From Turbatrix aceti (taxonomy: Eukaryota; Nematoda; Chromadorea; Rhabditida; Panagrolaimidae): a DNA stretch of 64,000 nucleotides. The stretch lies in contig OZ017766.1 of assembly GCA_963969345.1 (NCBI GenBank), positions 6,634,001 to 6,698,000 of the forward strand. Reading direction: 5' to 3'. Each line of letters starts with the position of its first letter. Positions within the stretch are counted from its first letter, which is position 1. The notes under the pieces are model-generated. The model was not told where the DNA came from, ran no database searches, and was given only the letters and a program-made list of their open reading frames with translations. The translations under genes were made by a program, and so were the position numbers. This document shows positions 23,701-34,000 of this stretch, piece by piece.

Positions 23701-24811
23701 CAACGGAAATTCACACCTGCTGGCATTTTTCAATGAATACAAAAATTATTGTGTCCCATACAAAAAAATGCCATTGCTCGCGGTGTGGCATGCACATAAA
23801 ACCAACCGCCATTGCCATTGGTGCCACCTGTGCCAATAAATACATGTACCTCAATCACAAATGAAATGCCACACCCCAGTCCCGGTGACTATCACATGTC
23901 GTTCTTGTTCTCGGTGGCGTTTTTAATTGGCCCCTTTTTCTCTCCCCCAGGGCGAAAGTATGAACCCAGAAAAAAATGGGGGAAATGACAACAATTTAAA
24001 AAAAAAAAAAAAATTATTTCACTTTTGTTATAATACATATTTGTATAAATGAAGTTAATCAGTCCCTTTGCAAAAACCAACCTTGACTCCACAGCGCTGA
24101 ATGATGTCGTGGACAGTGCCGGTGCCCATTCCGGAAGCAAAGATTGAAGTTGAGTCGAGAACAGCCGTCATCTGGATTTTTGGAATCTGATTACGGTCGA
24201 CCTGCAAAAATTTTGGTTAAATATGTAATTTTTTAAAACTGGTCCGGGTGGTCACGAAAAACAAAACCATCATAAAAATCGGGCGCGTCGTTGGCGTCTG
24301 CGAATAAACGAACGAAGGGCGTCAAATGAAGTCAAAAAAAAAGGGAAATCGCGAGATCCAGTTTTGTCGCGTTTGTTAATCGGGTTTGTTTAGTGAAGAA
24401 AAAAAAAGATAAACCATGGACAAGACAACGGGTTCAATTAACTAACCAAGCAATGGCGCCCAGATTTATTGCAGATGAAAAACACGATTCAACGATTTTT
24501 ATGGATTCAGGCACAAAATTATTTTTTTTGTTTTTTTTTTGAAAATTTATTTCATGCGGCAAAAGGTGAGATGTAGTAAGCCTGCAAGTGTTTTGTTGAC
24601 ACTCACTCCTCGTCCTCCTGCTACTGCTGCTGCTGCCCCGGAGAATCGGCAGCAGACAGGTCTAGGTCGACGCCGACGCGATGCTGCAGGTGCTCATTAA
24701 CAAAATCCGGCCCATGCCGACAGGCAAACATACGCCAACGCTGCTGCCGGCGCCGCCGGCGGCGGTGGCACCGAGGTACGGCTTCCGAACATCAGCGCCG
24801 AGTGAGTGCAT
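2719..24811 (-). CDS. ptb-1: polypyrimidine tract-binding protein (PTB/hnRNP I), four RRMs
   Basis: This is a nuclear regulator of alternative splicing that binds CU-rich RNA. Exons in transcript order: 24734-24811 (candidate first exon), 24082-24201 (in-frame ATG at 24171), 18193-18306, 17343-17714, 17116-17295, about 5866-6488 (linker, upstream edge uncertain), 5476-5734, 4174-4769, 3669-3702, 3221-3313 and 2719-3152. All phases agree except at the linker exon. RRM1 has VVHIRNI and NQAFVEYD. RRM2 has [24 protein letters not shown] and [16 protein letters not shown]3 has VVLVSNLN and [15 protein letters not shown]4 has [18 protein letters not shown] and LRVSFSKKG before the TAA. These match the PTB family closely. 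Linkers are unusually long, with poly-Ala, His, a Gln run at 6030-6090 and a KRQR basic patch, giving about 900-970 residues against roughly 530-560 in vertebrates. The two largest introns (about 10.6 and 5.8 kb) are full of MITEs. ptb-1 is the nematode ortholog name; orthology is inferred from motifs. Confidence 0.93.
4828..5442. mobile_element. diverged hAT-like MITE pair in PTB intron
   Basis: Two neighbouring degenerate copies (about 4828-5213 and 5222-5442) of the GTTCG/CGAAC-rich family fill most of the intron between the RRM2 exons. The first begins with a TTGGGCGAACG-type end and finishes with GCCCCTTTCTGG. Clear target-site duplications are not preserved. Confidence 0.65.
7706..7730. 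repeat. CAG trinucleotide run
   Basis: Six to eight CAG/CAA units lie in the PTB intron. They are non-coding in the annotated gene. Confidence 0.85.
7924..8316 (+). mobile_element. hAT-like MITE, perfect 8-bp TSD
   Basis: The element starts CTGGGATGGGCGAACG and ends GTTCGCACATCCCTG, so the ends are imperfect inverted repeats of the CAGGGATGGGC type. It is bounded on both sides by GTCGGGTG (7916-7923 and 8317-8324). Subterminal regions are arrays of GTTCGTTCG and CGAACGAAC. The interior carries the family core around 8050-8150. It has no transposase reading frame, so it is non-autonomous. Confidence 0.85.
9130..9598 (-). mobile_element. hAT-like MITE, 8-bp TSD with one mismatch
   Basis: The ends are CAGGGATGGGCAAACAG and CGTTCGCCCATCCATG. 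The flanking octamers are AACCAAGC (9122-9129) and ATCCAAGC (9599-9606). The internal core (AAACTTCGGTACTATGCG) runs opposite to that in the copies at 7924, 25237 and 28019, so this is an inverted insertion. Confidence 0.85.
9975..10353. mobile_element. diverged hAT-like MITE
   Basis: The ends are TATAGGTGAACG and CGTTCACCTGAT, with GTTCG-type subterminal repeats. The interior is similar in length to the intact copies but diverged, and the target-site duplication is not evident. Confidence 0.65.
11434..11471. repeat. GGCAAC hexanucleotide run
   Basis: About six imperfect GGCAAC units lie in the PTB intron, shortly after a CGAA tetranucleotide run near 11358-11375. Confidence 0.75.
15168..15195. 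repeat. GAA trinucleotide run
   Basis: A purine-only GAA run on the plus strand, which reads as CTT in the PTB pre-mRNA. Pyrimidine runs are the ligand of PTB, so autoregulatory binding is conceivable, but nothing more supports it. Confidence 0.8.
16280..16302. repeat. GTGC alternating purine-pyrimidine run
   Basis: A short GCGT/GTGC array in the PTB intron with no associated gene. Confidence 0.7.
17765..18185. mobile_element. hAT-like MITE abutting a PTB 5' splice site
   Basis: This GTTCG/CGAAC-rich element ends in TTTGCCCAAATCTGG at about 18185. The PTB exon 18193-18306 has its donor GT at 18191-18192, so the insertion sits a few bases downstream of the splice donor. Most of the 0.5-kb intron between the two RRM1-side exons is therefore the element. 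Confidence 0.7.
18899..18907 (-). CDS. candidate alternative PTB first coding exon (M-S-K)
   Basis: On the minus strand ATG TCT AAG is followed by the donor GTAATTG. Its phase (0) and last codon (AAG) match those of the distal exon 24082-24201, which ends GTCAAG before GTTGGT. Splicing to 18306 would give M-S-K-R-T-A-G-G. An alternative promoter would then yield a shorter N-terminus. Only the splice-site logic supports this; no promoter is identified. Confidence 0.35.
20104..20485. mobile_element. hAT-like MITE
   Basis: It starts CAGGGATGGAGTGAACATTC and ends GTTCACTCCTTCCTTATCCTG, with imperfect inverted ends and GTTCG subterminal repeats. It lies in a PTB intron. No convincing target-site duplication remains. 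Confidence 0.7.
20524..20742. repeat. imperfect tandem duplication, period about 126 bp
   Basis: Two copies of a block beginning ATAAATT and containing AAAATCAAACA, GATAAAAA, CAGGTAA and CAATTTGATTT, starting near 20524 and 20651, lie in a PTB intron. Confidence 0.65.
22859..23223. mobile_element. diverged hAT-like MITE
   Basis: The ends resemble AGATAGGTGTTTG and TGTTCACCCCAGACTG, with GTTCGTTCG arrays near 23105-23155. It lies in the PTB intron. The family assignment rests on subterminal repeats and the GGTTGTTCACCCC end. Confidence 0.6.
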
Positions 24812-25236
24812 GCCTGCGCCCTGCCTTTGACCCCAGAAAAAAAATTTTTGATGACATCTGGCTTCGAAAAAAGTTCCAAGAACATCTTTGATCATTTCTA
24901 ACATAAAAACAATCAAGGTTTTTGCAAACAAAAAAATAATCGTAAAAGTGAACTGCGACAATTTGTTTTTCGCTTGCATGCAGTTTGTGATCGTAAATTT
25001 ATTATAAGTAATAAAAAAAAATTGAACGAACGAGTTAAAAGCAAAAAAATAAAATCGCATAAAAATCCGTTTTTACATTCATTTTTTTGTTTAATCGGTG
25101 CAAAAAAATCAAAAACAAAAAAAACAACTGTGAGCGAAGCGTGCAAAAAGGCGGGCCGATGGGCATCTGGCTTCATTTTCCAGACGAGATAGATAGGGAA
25201 TGAAGTGGTGATAACGAATGATGAAAGATAAGCAAC

Positions 25237-25712
25237 CAGGGATGGGCGCGAACAAATTCAAATTTTTGCGTTCGTATCCGTTCGAGAAAGGATTTGCTTT
25301 GTTCGCATTCGTTCGCGAACGGATATAAATTTTCCGAACAGATAAAACGAACAAAAATTTAGGTAAAATCAGTTTAATGCAGCCAAAATGAATGTTATTT
25401 TTCAAAAATGGCAAATAGTGTCAATTGTCTTTGGCAATAAAAAGTGTAGGAAAACTGTCACCAAAAACGTGAAAACGCGAAGTACCGAAGTTTACGTTTT
25501 TATGCCCAGTTTGGACAAAATTTTGCATAAAATATGCTAAAAATCTGTTCGTTGTTCGTTCATGTTCGTTCGCGAACACTGACAAAAATGTTCGCGTTTG
25601 CTCGGTTTTTCGAACAAAATGAACAAAATGTTCGCGTTCGTTCGATTTCTCGAACAAAATTCAATAAAAAAATTGTTCGTGTTCGTTCGAGAACAAAAAA
25701 ACGGCTGTTGAG
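25237..25712 (+). mobile_element. hAT-like MITE with intact core
   Basis: It begins CAGGGATGGGCGCGAAC and carries the conserved interior (around 25400-25515). The right end stops after ACGGCTGTTG without the CCCATCCCTG terminus, so it is truncated or rearranged there and has no duplication. Confidence 0.75.
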
Positions 25713-28018
25713 CAGACACAAACCAAGAATTTCTTGCCAAACAGAATTTTTTGCACCTCCGCGCGACAAAAAAAACAAAAAAAAAGCCCGCGAATTTGTA
25801 TTTATATTTTTTGTAGCGTTCTTCTTCGACGACGAAAACGATGGCGAACGCTTGGCTCAGGCAAACGAGGCGCGAAGAAATGAAAGGGAAAATTCCCCTC
25901 CCCTCTGTTGTTAGCACCGGAGAAAGAGGAGAAACAGGAAGAACACCGGGTGCGGGTGTCTACTACTATGTCTAAATATCCCCTTTGTCACGGAGAAGAC
26001 GAAGAACGGAGAACGAAGAGCAAAGAGGTGTCATCCATCCGTCTGGAGAAAAACGCCTAGCCAGTTTGTAGACGACTAACTAACTAACTGATCGCGATAA
26101 CGACACGACAGACTAAAACACATATGCATATATCCTCAGGGTCTTTTTTCACGCAATTATACCGCACACGAATATTTACAAGACTAATTGGATCCGTGAA
26201 AAAAAACGAGATTGAAGACAAAACAACTGGAAAAAAAAGTGAGATGACCACCGAGATTTTTAACTTGAAAAAAAAAATTGATGGAAGTCAATAAAAAAAA
26301 TCAAGGATAAAAACATGCAATTTGTATTTTTTTTGTAATTTTGTAAAAATCAAAAAATTATTTTAAAAAATTTACCGAATAAAATATTTATAAAAAAATG
26401 TCCAAAATGATTCAAAAAATGGTAAAAAATGCAATGTAAGCAAATCGTGTTTTTTGTACGCTAATTTCCAATTTTTATATAAATATTTAAAATTGAAATA
26501 CATTTTTCCACAAAATAAATATTTTTGACACCATGCGATTTCTTTTAGATCCATCCAAGGCCACAAAAATCGTTGATGACTCCTCGATGACCACCGAAAG
26601 TTATATGCAGAATTATAATTTTTTCTATACAGTTGCATGACAAAAAAATTATTCATGAGCATCCTCAGCGTTTGTCTCGGAGAACAAAATGCTGGACTGG
26701 CTCCCTTCCCTGGCCGGCACCAAAAAACATCTCGCCTGGGTGTGAGCACCGCGCAGAGGTGTTTGGGTTGTTGTGAATTTTCCCTGGTCAACTGGGGTTG
26801 GGATTGAAGGCGTGTTCGTAGCAAAGAACAACTTTTTGAACAACATATAACATAATTTTGCGTCTATCCAAACGAAAATCAAAGTTTACACGTAATTTTT
26901 TTTTCTCAAGAATGTTGAGGGTGCCTTCGCCTTCGAAGAGGAGTGAAAAATGCCAATTATGTCGAGGAGGACACCTGATGAGGCAGACACACGCGTTCGT
27001 TCCACGCTGACATGAATGAAGAACGGAAACTGGGGGTGATGGATGAAAAGAAGAAAGCTCTGACTGACATGAGCGAGCTCGGGGCGAAATGAGGCATGGT
27101 AAACACAACCGATAACAACTTGTTAATAAATCTGCCGCGAGGAATGAAAGAAGGAAGGAGGAAGGAGGGAGGATAAACACGCGTCACTCCTCGGACGGAG
27201 AAGAAAACAAAACGTGTGAGAAGCCATGCTCCCATGAATCGGGTGAGGAAAATATGAAAAATATCGTCCGTCATCCTATCTTACCGGTTTGCATGATCGA
27301 TGAATGCAGAACCTTTGTTCTGTTCACCGCTGAGGGTTGGTGACACTTTTTACGCGTAATCCAAAAATGGCAGAACTCCAAAGTTGTAAATTGTAACTTG
27401 CCGCGCAGCGTGAGAAAAACGCAATTTTTTTGCAAATATTATACAAATTGAATTGCTATCAAAAAATTTTTTTTAATAGATCGGTTACGGTGATGACATG
27501 TTTTTGTACCCCAAAATCAGCAGGGAGTCCAGTAAAAACGGTACTTCAAAAAAAATTTGATGGTTCTTTCCGTGATTGAATTGAATTGAATTTTGATTGA
27601 ACAAGTTGGAAAAATTTCACGGGTACAAAAAATTTTTATTTTATGTAAGAAGTTTTTCACGCAATGTTTGATTGATGAAAAACTGAAAAACAAACATCGA
27701 AAGAAGGAAAAAAAAAATAAAATGAAATAAAATTTTTTTGCACCGGCGCCATCGTTTGTCAAAATTTGAAAATGTTTGTATGTATGTAATGGCTACCGGT
27801 CGGGTCTGACACTTCAACACACCCTCTCAACGGGTGAAGTGGATGATCGAGGATCGACGCAACTTTCTTTCTTGCATGGGTCGTCGGCACTTCACTCAAC
27901 CTTTCTTTCGCGGACGAAGGGAGACGAGACGGGTCAACCTGCATAAATATTTACAAACATGTCTCACGCCCCTTCGGCAACAGTTTTTCCTTCATCCTTG
28001 CGCAGGGGCACATGCAAC

Positions 28019-28466
28019 CAGTGTTCGTTCTTGTTCGTTCGCGAACAAATTAAATTTTTTGCGTTTTTGTTCGTTCGAGAACAGATTTGCATTATTCAAG
28101 TTGTTCGCGAACAAAGAAAAATTTTCCGAACAGATATGTAAAAGGAACAAAAATTTAGGTAAAATCAGTTTAATGATGCCGAAATTGATCTTATTTTTCA
28201 AAAATGGCAAAAAGTGTCAATTGCAATAAAAAGCGTAGGAAAACTGTCATAAAAAACGTGAAAACGCATAGTACCGAAGTTTACATTTTTATGCTCAGTT
28301 TAGACAAAATCTTGTATAAAATGTGCTAAAAATCTGTTCGTTGTTCGTTCGTGTTCGTTCGGGAACACTGACAAAAATGTTCGCGTTCGTTCGATTTTTC
28401 AAACAAAATTAACAAAATGTTCGTGTTCGTTCGGGAACAAAAAAAACGGCTGTTCGCCCCCCGCTG
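28019..28466 (+). mobile_element. hAT-like MITE, perfect 8-bp TSD
   Basis: CATGCAAC occurs immediately before (28011-28018) and after (28467-28474) the element. It starts CAGTGTTCGTTC and ends GTTCGCCCCCCGCTG. GTTCG arrays flank the family core near 28190-28300. It has no reading frame. Confidence 0.85.
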
Positions 28467-29259
28467 CATGCAACTCTTGACGCGACAAGTGGTCAGCTCA
28501 CGCTCCACGCAGGGCTTCACTGGGGCCGAGGGAGGTGATGGAGAAAAAAGGAAGATTGCTATGTCAATGTTATTGGCCCATTCAGGAAAGAAACTGAAGA
28601 AGGAAGAAAAGGAGGCACCGTGTGCCGATTCAAGGACAACAACTTTCGTCGCCTAACGTCCCATCGTCCCATCAGGCGGTGGGCGAAACTGCCGAAACTC
28701 GGGTGGGTGGTGGTTTTGGTGTGACAAGGCGCGCAGAAAGGACGTTATTGACACTGCGCAGGGGCCTCTCATTAGCCCATTCCCTCATCAAAACAGGTCT
28801 AGGGTCTGGTGAATATGTAATTGCCAACCAACAATTTATTTATTTTACCGCGGGCGTGGGAACGAAGGCCAATGCCGGTGCGGTGCAAAAACAGCGCTGC
28901 AGGGTCCTTTTTGGATTTTTGGACGTTGGATACCCCTCAAAAAGGTGATAAATCTTGGGCGGACTTCAAAAAATGCAAAAAAGCTCGTCAACGAGTAACC
29001 AACCAAACTTGGCCGTCGAGTCAAAAAAAAAAGTATTTGCAAAATCATGTGCACCCGCGGCAAACGTTAATTGACACCATCTATGATACCAACAACGCTG
29101 GCTGGCTGGAGTTAGTCGGGCAAATGAAGAAGCAAGGCAGCCGAAAATTACGACACCCATAAAGATAAAACTGCTGGCGCGGACGGCACTCCTACTCCTC
29201 GTTGGCGTCCTTGTTGTTCTTGCTTCGCCCCCAAATTGGCTTCGTATCAGAGCAACAGT

Positions 29260-29277
29260 GCGCGCGCGCGCGCGCGG
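29260..29277. repeat. CG dinucleotide run
   Basis: Eighteen bases of alternating G and C, a strong Z-DNA-prone tract, in the spacer upstream of PTB. Confidence 0.85.
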
Positions 29278-29356
29278 AAGCCAACGGGCGAGCCGTAGCG
29301 TATGTAGTAGCGAGAGAAGAGACGTAGCAGTATCATTATTGCCGTGTCTCTTCGTC

Positions 29357-29397
29357 CACGGCCACGGCCACGGCCACGGCCACGGCCACGGCCACGG
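29357..29397. repeat. CACGGC hexanucleotide run
   Basis: About seven perfect CACGGC units. Reading frames through it give Pro-Trp repeats, which is an artefact of the microsatellite. Confidence 0.9.
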
Positions 29398-31407
29398 GAA
29401 CAAGACAATTGCCCCAACTTAATGGCAGTCCTACTCGTTGGTTGGTGCCATCGATGCAGAGAATAAACCGGGCACTCTTCTTCTTCTTCTTCGTCTTCTT
29501 CGAAGGCGGAAAAAAACGCATCAAACGAAAAAAAAAATCAAAAACGTGCGTAATGCCCAAAAAAAATTGAAAAAAAAGAAAAAAAAGAAAAAAAAAGAAA
29601 AAAAAGAAAGAAAGAAAAAAAATATAAAAAGATATTTATAAAAATTCCCAAAAAAAAATTCTACTGACCACTGCGAATGCCATAGCCTTTCCTAGGCCGG
29701 TTTCACAGATAAACACGGCTCAGAAATTAAAGATTCATGAGAACATCTTAAATTCCTGCCAGCTACACCAGCCCGGGGGTCGGACGGCTGATAATAAATA
29801 GTAGGCACGCAGACAATGAAAAAAAAACAGAAAAAAAATATTCAAAATATTTAATTTGGAAGCAAAAATAAGCACGGCAGAAATGATAGAGAGGGACGCC
29901 GAAAAAACACGTGTTTGGGGGTCATAAATCTTGGACGAACGTATATCCAAAAAACAACAACAACATTTTTTGATAGTGAAAACCGGTGACCCGTATTTTT
30001 TAAAAATCAAGCGTCATTTTTGAAAGATAAGTTAACTGTGAGAGGAATTTGATTTTCGCGCACACCTGCACTTTTACCTGTTGGGCGTTCGTTCGTTCGT
30101 TCCGATAACAAAATCAGATAACAAACACGCAAACACCGGGGAAACAAAAACAAGGAAAGAAAATACCGAAAAAAAAAAGAAGAAAAAAAAGGTGCTCGCC
30201 GACGAAGGAACGAAGGCGAACTGAACTGTCAATCAAAGCAAGGAAAGGCGCAGCGCAGACAGCGTCCGGTCCGGCCATGGGCGTCCTGGGCGTCTTCTTC
30301 GAAGAGGAGGAGTATGGGCAGGAGCTACAGATGTGCTTTGCTTTGTTTCGTCCAACAACTCCTCTCCTTTGGACGACGCTAGCGTGCAACAAAAACAAGA
30401 GCGTTGCAACGTCGAAACAAAAAAAAACGAAACGAAACCCTTCCTGTTTGTCTTTTTTTTTGTTCGCAGTTCGCTTAGTTACGGGCAGAGCGGTGTTCCT
30501 TCCACTAGGCTGGCAGCTAGTATGTACCACACCCTCAACGATGATTGAGGCGACCCTTCTTCGACTTTAGCTAACCAAAAAATTTTTATTTTATTTTATT
30601 TTTGTTCTGCAAAAAACTTGCGCGCGCAGAGTTTCTAATGTTTTTCACGCGGCTATAGCGAATTAACGAACTTTGATTGCGGAAAAAATAAATATACTGC
30701 AACGCAACACAACGCGCGAGGGGTCTAAAAATTGTAAATACACAACACCCATTTATTTCACCGACCACAACGTTCGGTTCGATAAAGTAAAAGAAATTAC
30801 ATACATACGTACGTACGCAACCAACCCAACCAAACCCGCGGTCCGGAGGCAGTGAATGCCCAGCTTGATTCATGGACGATGCACGAGCACGAGAACAAGG
30901 CAATCCCGACTGGCAAACAGGCCCCAGGTTTGTTCGTTCGTTCGTTCGCATTCATTTTGTGATATGAGTGAACATGCTTCATCTCCGACCTTCGTTTCGT
31001 TTCGTCTACAACGACGGCGGCGGCCAGCTGCGACCGTCTTGGATTGACTCGGGTAATGGCCTGCCTTCCTCTTTATTTTCGGGGAAGAAGACGAAGACGA
31101 AGACGAAGACGCTTATGTTAGTGCCGTATACCGCCGACGAACGAACGAGCAAGAACCGGAGACATGGAGAACCTTTTAAGTGGTTAACGGTGGGGCTGAA
31201 GTAGTAACAACCATCATCGGGCTTTTTTTCAGAGCCCGTGGGCCGTTGCAGCCTTTGCAGGCCGAGGAAATAGGTTGGGCGTGCAGCGGGCTTGCTTGAA
31301 ATGAGAAGACAAGTCAGACAGACAGATGAGTCGTCCGATAACGACGACGACCTGTATGGGGCCAATTATTCTGAATCTACGCTTGTGCAAAGGAGGCAAA
31401 CATTTTG

Positions 31408-31592
31408 GAAATTTATTGCGAAAGGTAAAACTTGTTTTATCTTCCTGAAGCATGATCTGGCAAAGTTACGGTTTATGGAAATCGAGGTGATTTTTGATGG
31501 AGAATTCGAGAAAAATATAAAATATAGGGCTATGTCCTTGAAAAATGCTAATGTATGTAAGTAACAATGACAACATTTGTTTCGGATTTTTT
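31408..31592 (+). mobile_element. partial copy of palindromic 0.5-kb family
   Basis: It contains the left arm only: GAAATTTATTGCGAAAGG, GATCTGGCAAAGTTACGG and GAAAAATATAAAATATAGGG. It breaks off where a hAT-like element begins. Confidence 0.65.
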
Positions 31593-31595
31593 TAA

Positions 31596-31760
31596 CAAGG
31601 GATGAACGAACGAACACACGTTTTTTTGTTCGCGAACAAACACGAACATTTTGTTCGAAAAGTTGAACGATCGAACGAACGACGCACCAAACGTCGCGGC
31701 GTTCGCGAACAAACACAAACGAACAAATTATGTTTATTCGTGCAAAATTTTTTGTACTAC
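31596..31760. mobile_element. truncated hAT-like MITE
   Basis: It begins CAAGGGATGAACGAACG and holds CGAAC/GTTCG arrays to about 31725. The rest of the element is lost or diverged. It abuts the partial palindromic element. Confidence 0.55.
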
Positions 31761-32418
31761 TTTTTTTGGGTAGAAAACGGTAAATTCGGATTATCCATCA
31801 AAAATGACGTCAACAAATACCGTAATTTTTTTTGAAATACCGTAATTTTTTTAAGGATCAAGGTATCAAAAATCTTCAAAACTATGAAAGATCATGCCAA
31901 CATTTTACATCTCACGACAAATATTTGACGCGCAAGTTTGGATGTGCTCTTTTTGTATAAATACCCTTGGGCGTGGTAGCTGCCCAAAATGTAAAATACA
32001 AAACTTGATAAAATATTCACGCCTTCTCACCGCCACCAAAAAAGAAGAGAGAGTGAAGAAACAAATCTCTGACTACGTTCCCACACCCTCCAAGAAAGCG
32101 TGGTACTAGATAGATCCCTACGACTACCTACATGCCTTCGCCGAGACCTAGGCAGCTGTGGTCGTGTCGTCTCCGGTCGGCGGGCAGGAGGCAACATGTT
32201 GAAGTCGTAAAATCCGAAACAAAATGATGCTGGCTAATTTCGGAGCAAACATTCATACCAGCCACAACAACAGCGTGGCTCGTTGTTTTTGTCGCCCCGG
32301 GTAACAACTCATCGCTCCACGTTGCAACGTTGCAGCCTCACTGACTGACTGACATTTGGCGCGCCAGCACCGGCGCCAGCTTCGACGTCGGCGCAGGCGC
32401 CGCCCGCATATAACCTTT

Positions 32419-32424
32419 TTTATT
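32419..32424 (-). terminator. poly(A) signal of FAX-like gene
   Basis: AATAAA on the minus strand, about 130 bases past the stop codon. Confidence 0.6.
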
Positions 32425-32550
32425 ACAAAGCGTTTTTGTTACAAAACAAATGGACACACAAATTTTTGACCTAGGCTCGTTTGTTTCGTCGCCGATCATC
32501 CGCGGCAGTACTCATCCTACAGTAAGACAGACGATTGGCTGATTTTCCCG

Positions 32551-33929
32551 TCAAGACGATTCAGGCTTCTTCCAGTCAGCCCAGTAGTGCGCACGCATGC
32601 GTTCGACATGCTGCTTGAGGCGGGGAAAGTTGTCGTCTAGGAGATCGGTCACCGGCATCCGAAATGGGAGGTAGTACGTTGCTGCCAGCTGGCCAAAAAG
32701 CGAGAAATCCGGTGTCGTAGGACGCATGCCGATGAGAAATTTCTTGTCGCCTAGCACGTCGTCAACGGCCTGGAGATCGCGTTGGAGGATATCGATCACT
32801 TCTTGCCGGGATAGCCTGCCTGTGCCTTCTTCTTTGAGGCGCCTCGACATCTGAAATCGGCAATTGGGGATTTGAAACATCTTCCAAAAAAATATTAAAA
32901 AATTTAATAAAAAATTTATATAAAAATTCGTAAAATATAAAAAAAATGTTAAATAAGAATTTTTTTAAGAAAATTAATTGTTTTCAAAAAAATGTAAACA
33001 ATTTTTTTTAAAAGCTAAAATTTAAAAAATAATTTTTTTTTAGAATTTCACATAAAAAAAGTTTACATTTAACAAAAATTTCATAAAAAAATTTGTTTTT
33101 TAATTTAAAAAAGTGTTACAAAAGTTTTCATATTTATTCAAAAATCATTATTTAAAACAATTATTCCAAAAAAATAAAAATAAAATTTTTTGAAAAAGTT
33201 GAAATAAAATTTCGTGCAAAAAATTAACTTTAGAATTTCACATCCAAAAATTTACAAAAAATCATAAAAATTTTATGAAAAAATACATTTTTTTCAAAAT
33301 TTTTGTTCCTAATTTTTTTATTTTATTTATTATGCAAAAAAATTATGTTTAAAAATTACTCACCGCCTTGACGTATCGATTTGTAAAGAAAAACGTCAGA
33401 AATCCAGGCACTGGCAGCCCGCTGACATTTGGATTCATAAAGTTGGAAGCGTTTTCGAAGACTCGGAAATAGAGCAGAGAACTGCAAAAAAATATTTTTC
33501 ATCCCCCGATAATCGAAAAAAAAAAACTCACGGATAAATGCTGACATCAATGAGTCGATCGAGAGCCCTCGCAATCCCCCGCTGCTCGGGAGTGAGGCTC
33601 TCGTCGATGGAAAAGTGCTTCGCGAGATGGGTCAGAATGACGGAAGAGTCCGCGACCTGTTTTCCGTTGAGCTCGATGAACGGCAGCCTACCCGCCTTCG
33701 AGCGAACCGTATACGTCGGCATGACCTCGTATTTGATGTCATTGGCGCGAAGGAAGGTTTCCACCTTCAGGCAATACGGCGAGAGATTTGGAGCCACGGG
33801 ACTGCGTTTGAACTGGTAAAGGTACACGACATCTGCCTTCCAGTTCGTCTTGTGGAGGTCCGGTGGGGTCAGGAGCGTCGACGCTGACCTCAGGGGCACG
33901 TAGAGGGCTTTCGAGGTAGACCTCAGCAT
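32551..33929 (-). CDS. failed-axon-connections/CDR-type GST-fold protein
   Basis: The exons are 33532-33929, 33364-33481 and 32551-32850 with consistent phases, giving 271 residues. A thioredoxin-like GST N-domain is visible: [29 protein letters not shown] and [13 protein letters not shown]. It is followed by an alpha-helical GST C-domain ([33 protein letters not shown]). This order, and the absence of a classical GSH-contact Tyr/Ser motif, matches the FAXC/metaxin-related group that includes Drosophila fax and the C. elegans cadmium-responsive CDR proteins. These proteins are linked to axon growth or metal stress and often lack clear transferase activity. The N-terminus ([20 protein letters not shown]) is basic and amphipathic-looking, suggesting a mitochondrial presequence, which I cannot confirm. 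CTCTTCAG ends one base before the ATG and looks like a trans-splice acceptor. The middle intron (32851-33363) is AT-rich with nothing else in it. Confidence 0.9.
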
Positions 33930-33930
33930 G

Positions 33931-33936
33931 CTGAAG
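33931..33936 (-). promoter_or_regulatory. putative trans-splice acceptor of FAX-like gene
   Basis: On the minus strand CTTCAG, preceded by a pyrimidine stretch, ends one nucleotide before the start codon, as is typical of trans-spliced nematode messages. Confidence 0.55.
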
Positions 33937-34000
33937 AGGCAGATGGGGTAAACAAGAAATGCGGGAATGTGTCAGGTGACATTTTGAAAAATTATTCATG

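Larger units (their letters stand above)
18307..24081 (-). other. 5.8-kb PTB intron
   Basis: The interval separates the second N-terminal PTB exon from exon 18193-18306. It contains a candidate alternative first exon at 18899-18907, two MITEs (20104-20485, 22859-23223) and a duplicated block (20524-20742). No further coding exon is recognisable. Confidence 0.6.
24812..32418. other. repeat-rich spacer upstream of PTB
   Basis: This 7.6-kb stretch lies between the 5'-most candidate PTB exon and the 3' end of the FAX-like gene. It contains MITEs (25237-25712, 28019-28466, 31596-31760), a partial palindromic element (31408-31592), a CG run (29260-29277) and a CACGGC run (29357-29397). It should contain the PTB promoter, but I see no distinctive core element. 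Open frames here are low-complexity and share no recognisable domain. Confidence 0.5.

Noticed and set aside
26372..26824. 150-codon minus-strand open frame in the PTB upstream spacer
   Set aside because: AT-rich low-complexity sequence. It has no domain, no splice-site support and a competing frame on the same strand.
28966..29403. Frame with a Pro-Trp repeat
   Set aside because: Translation of the CACGGC microsatellite, not a protein.
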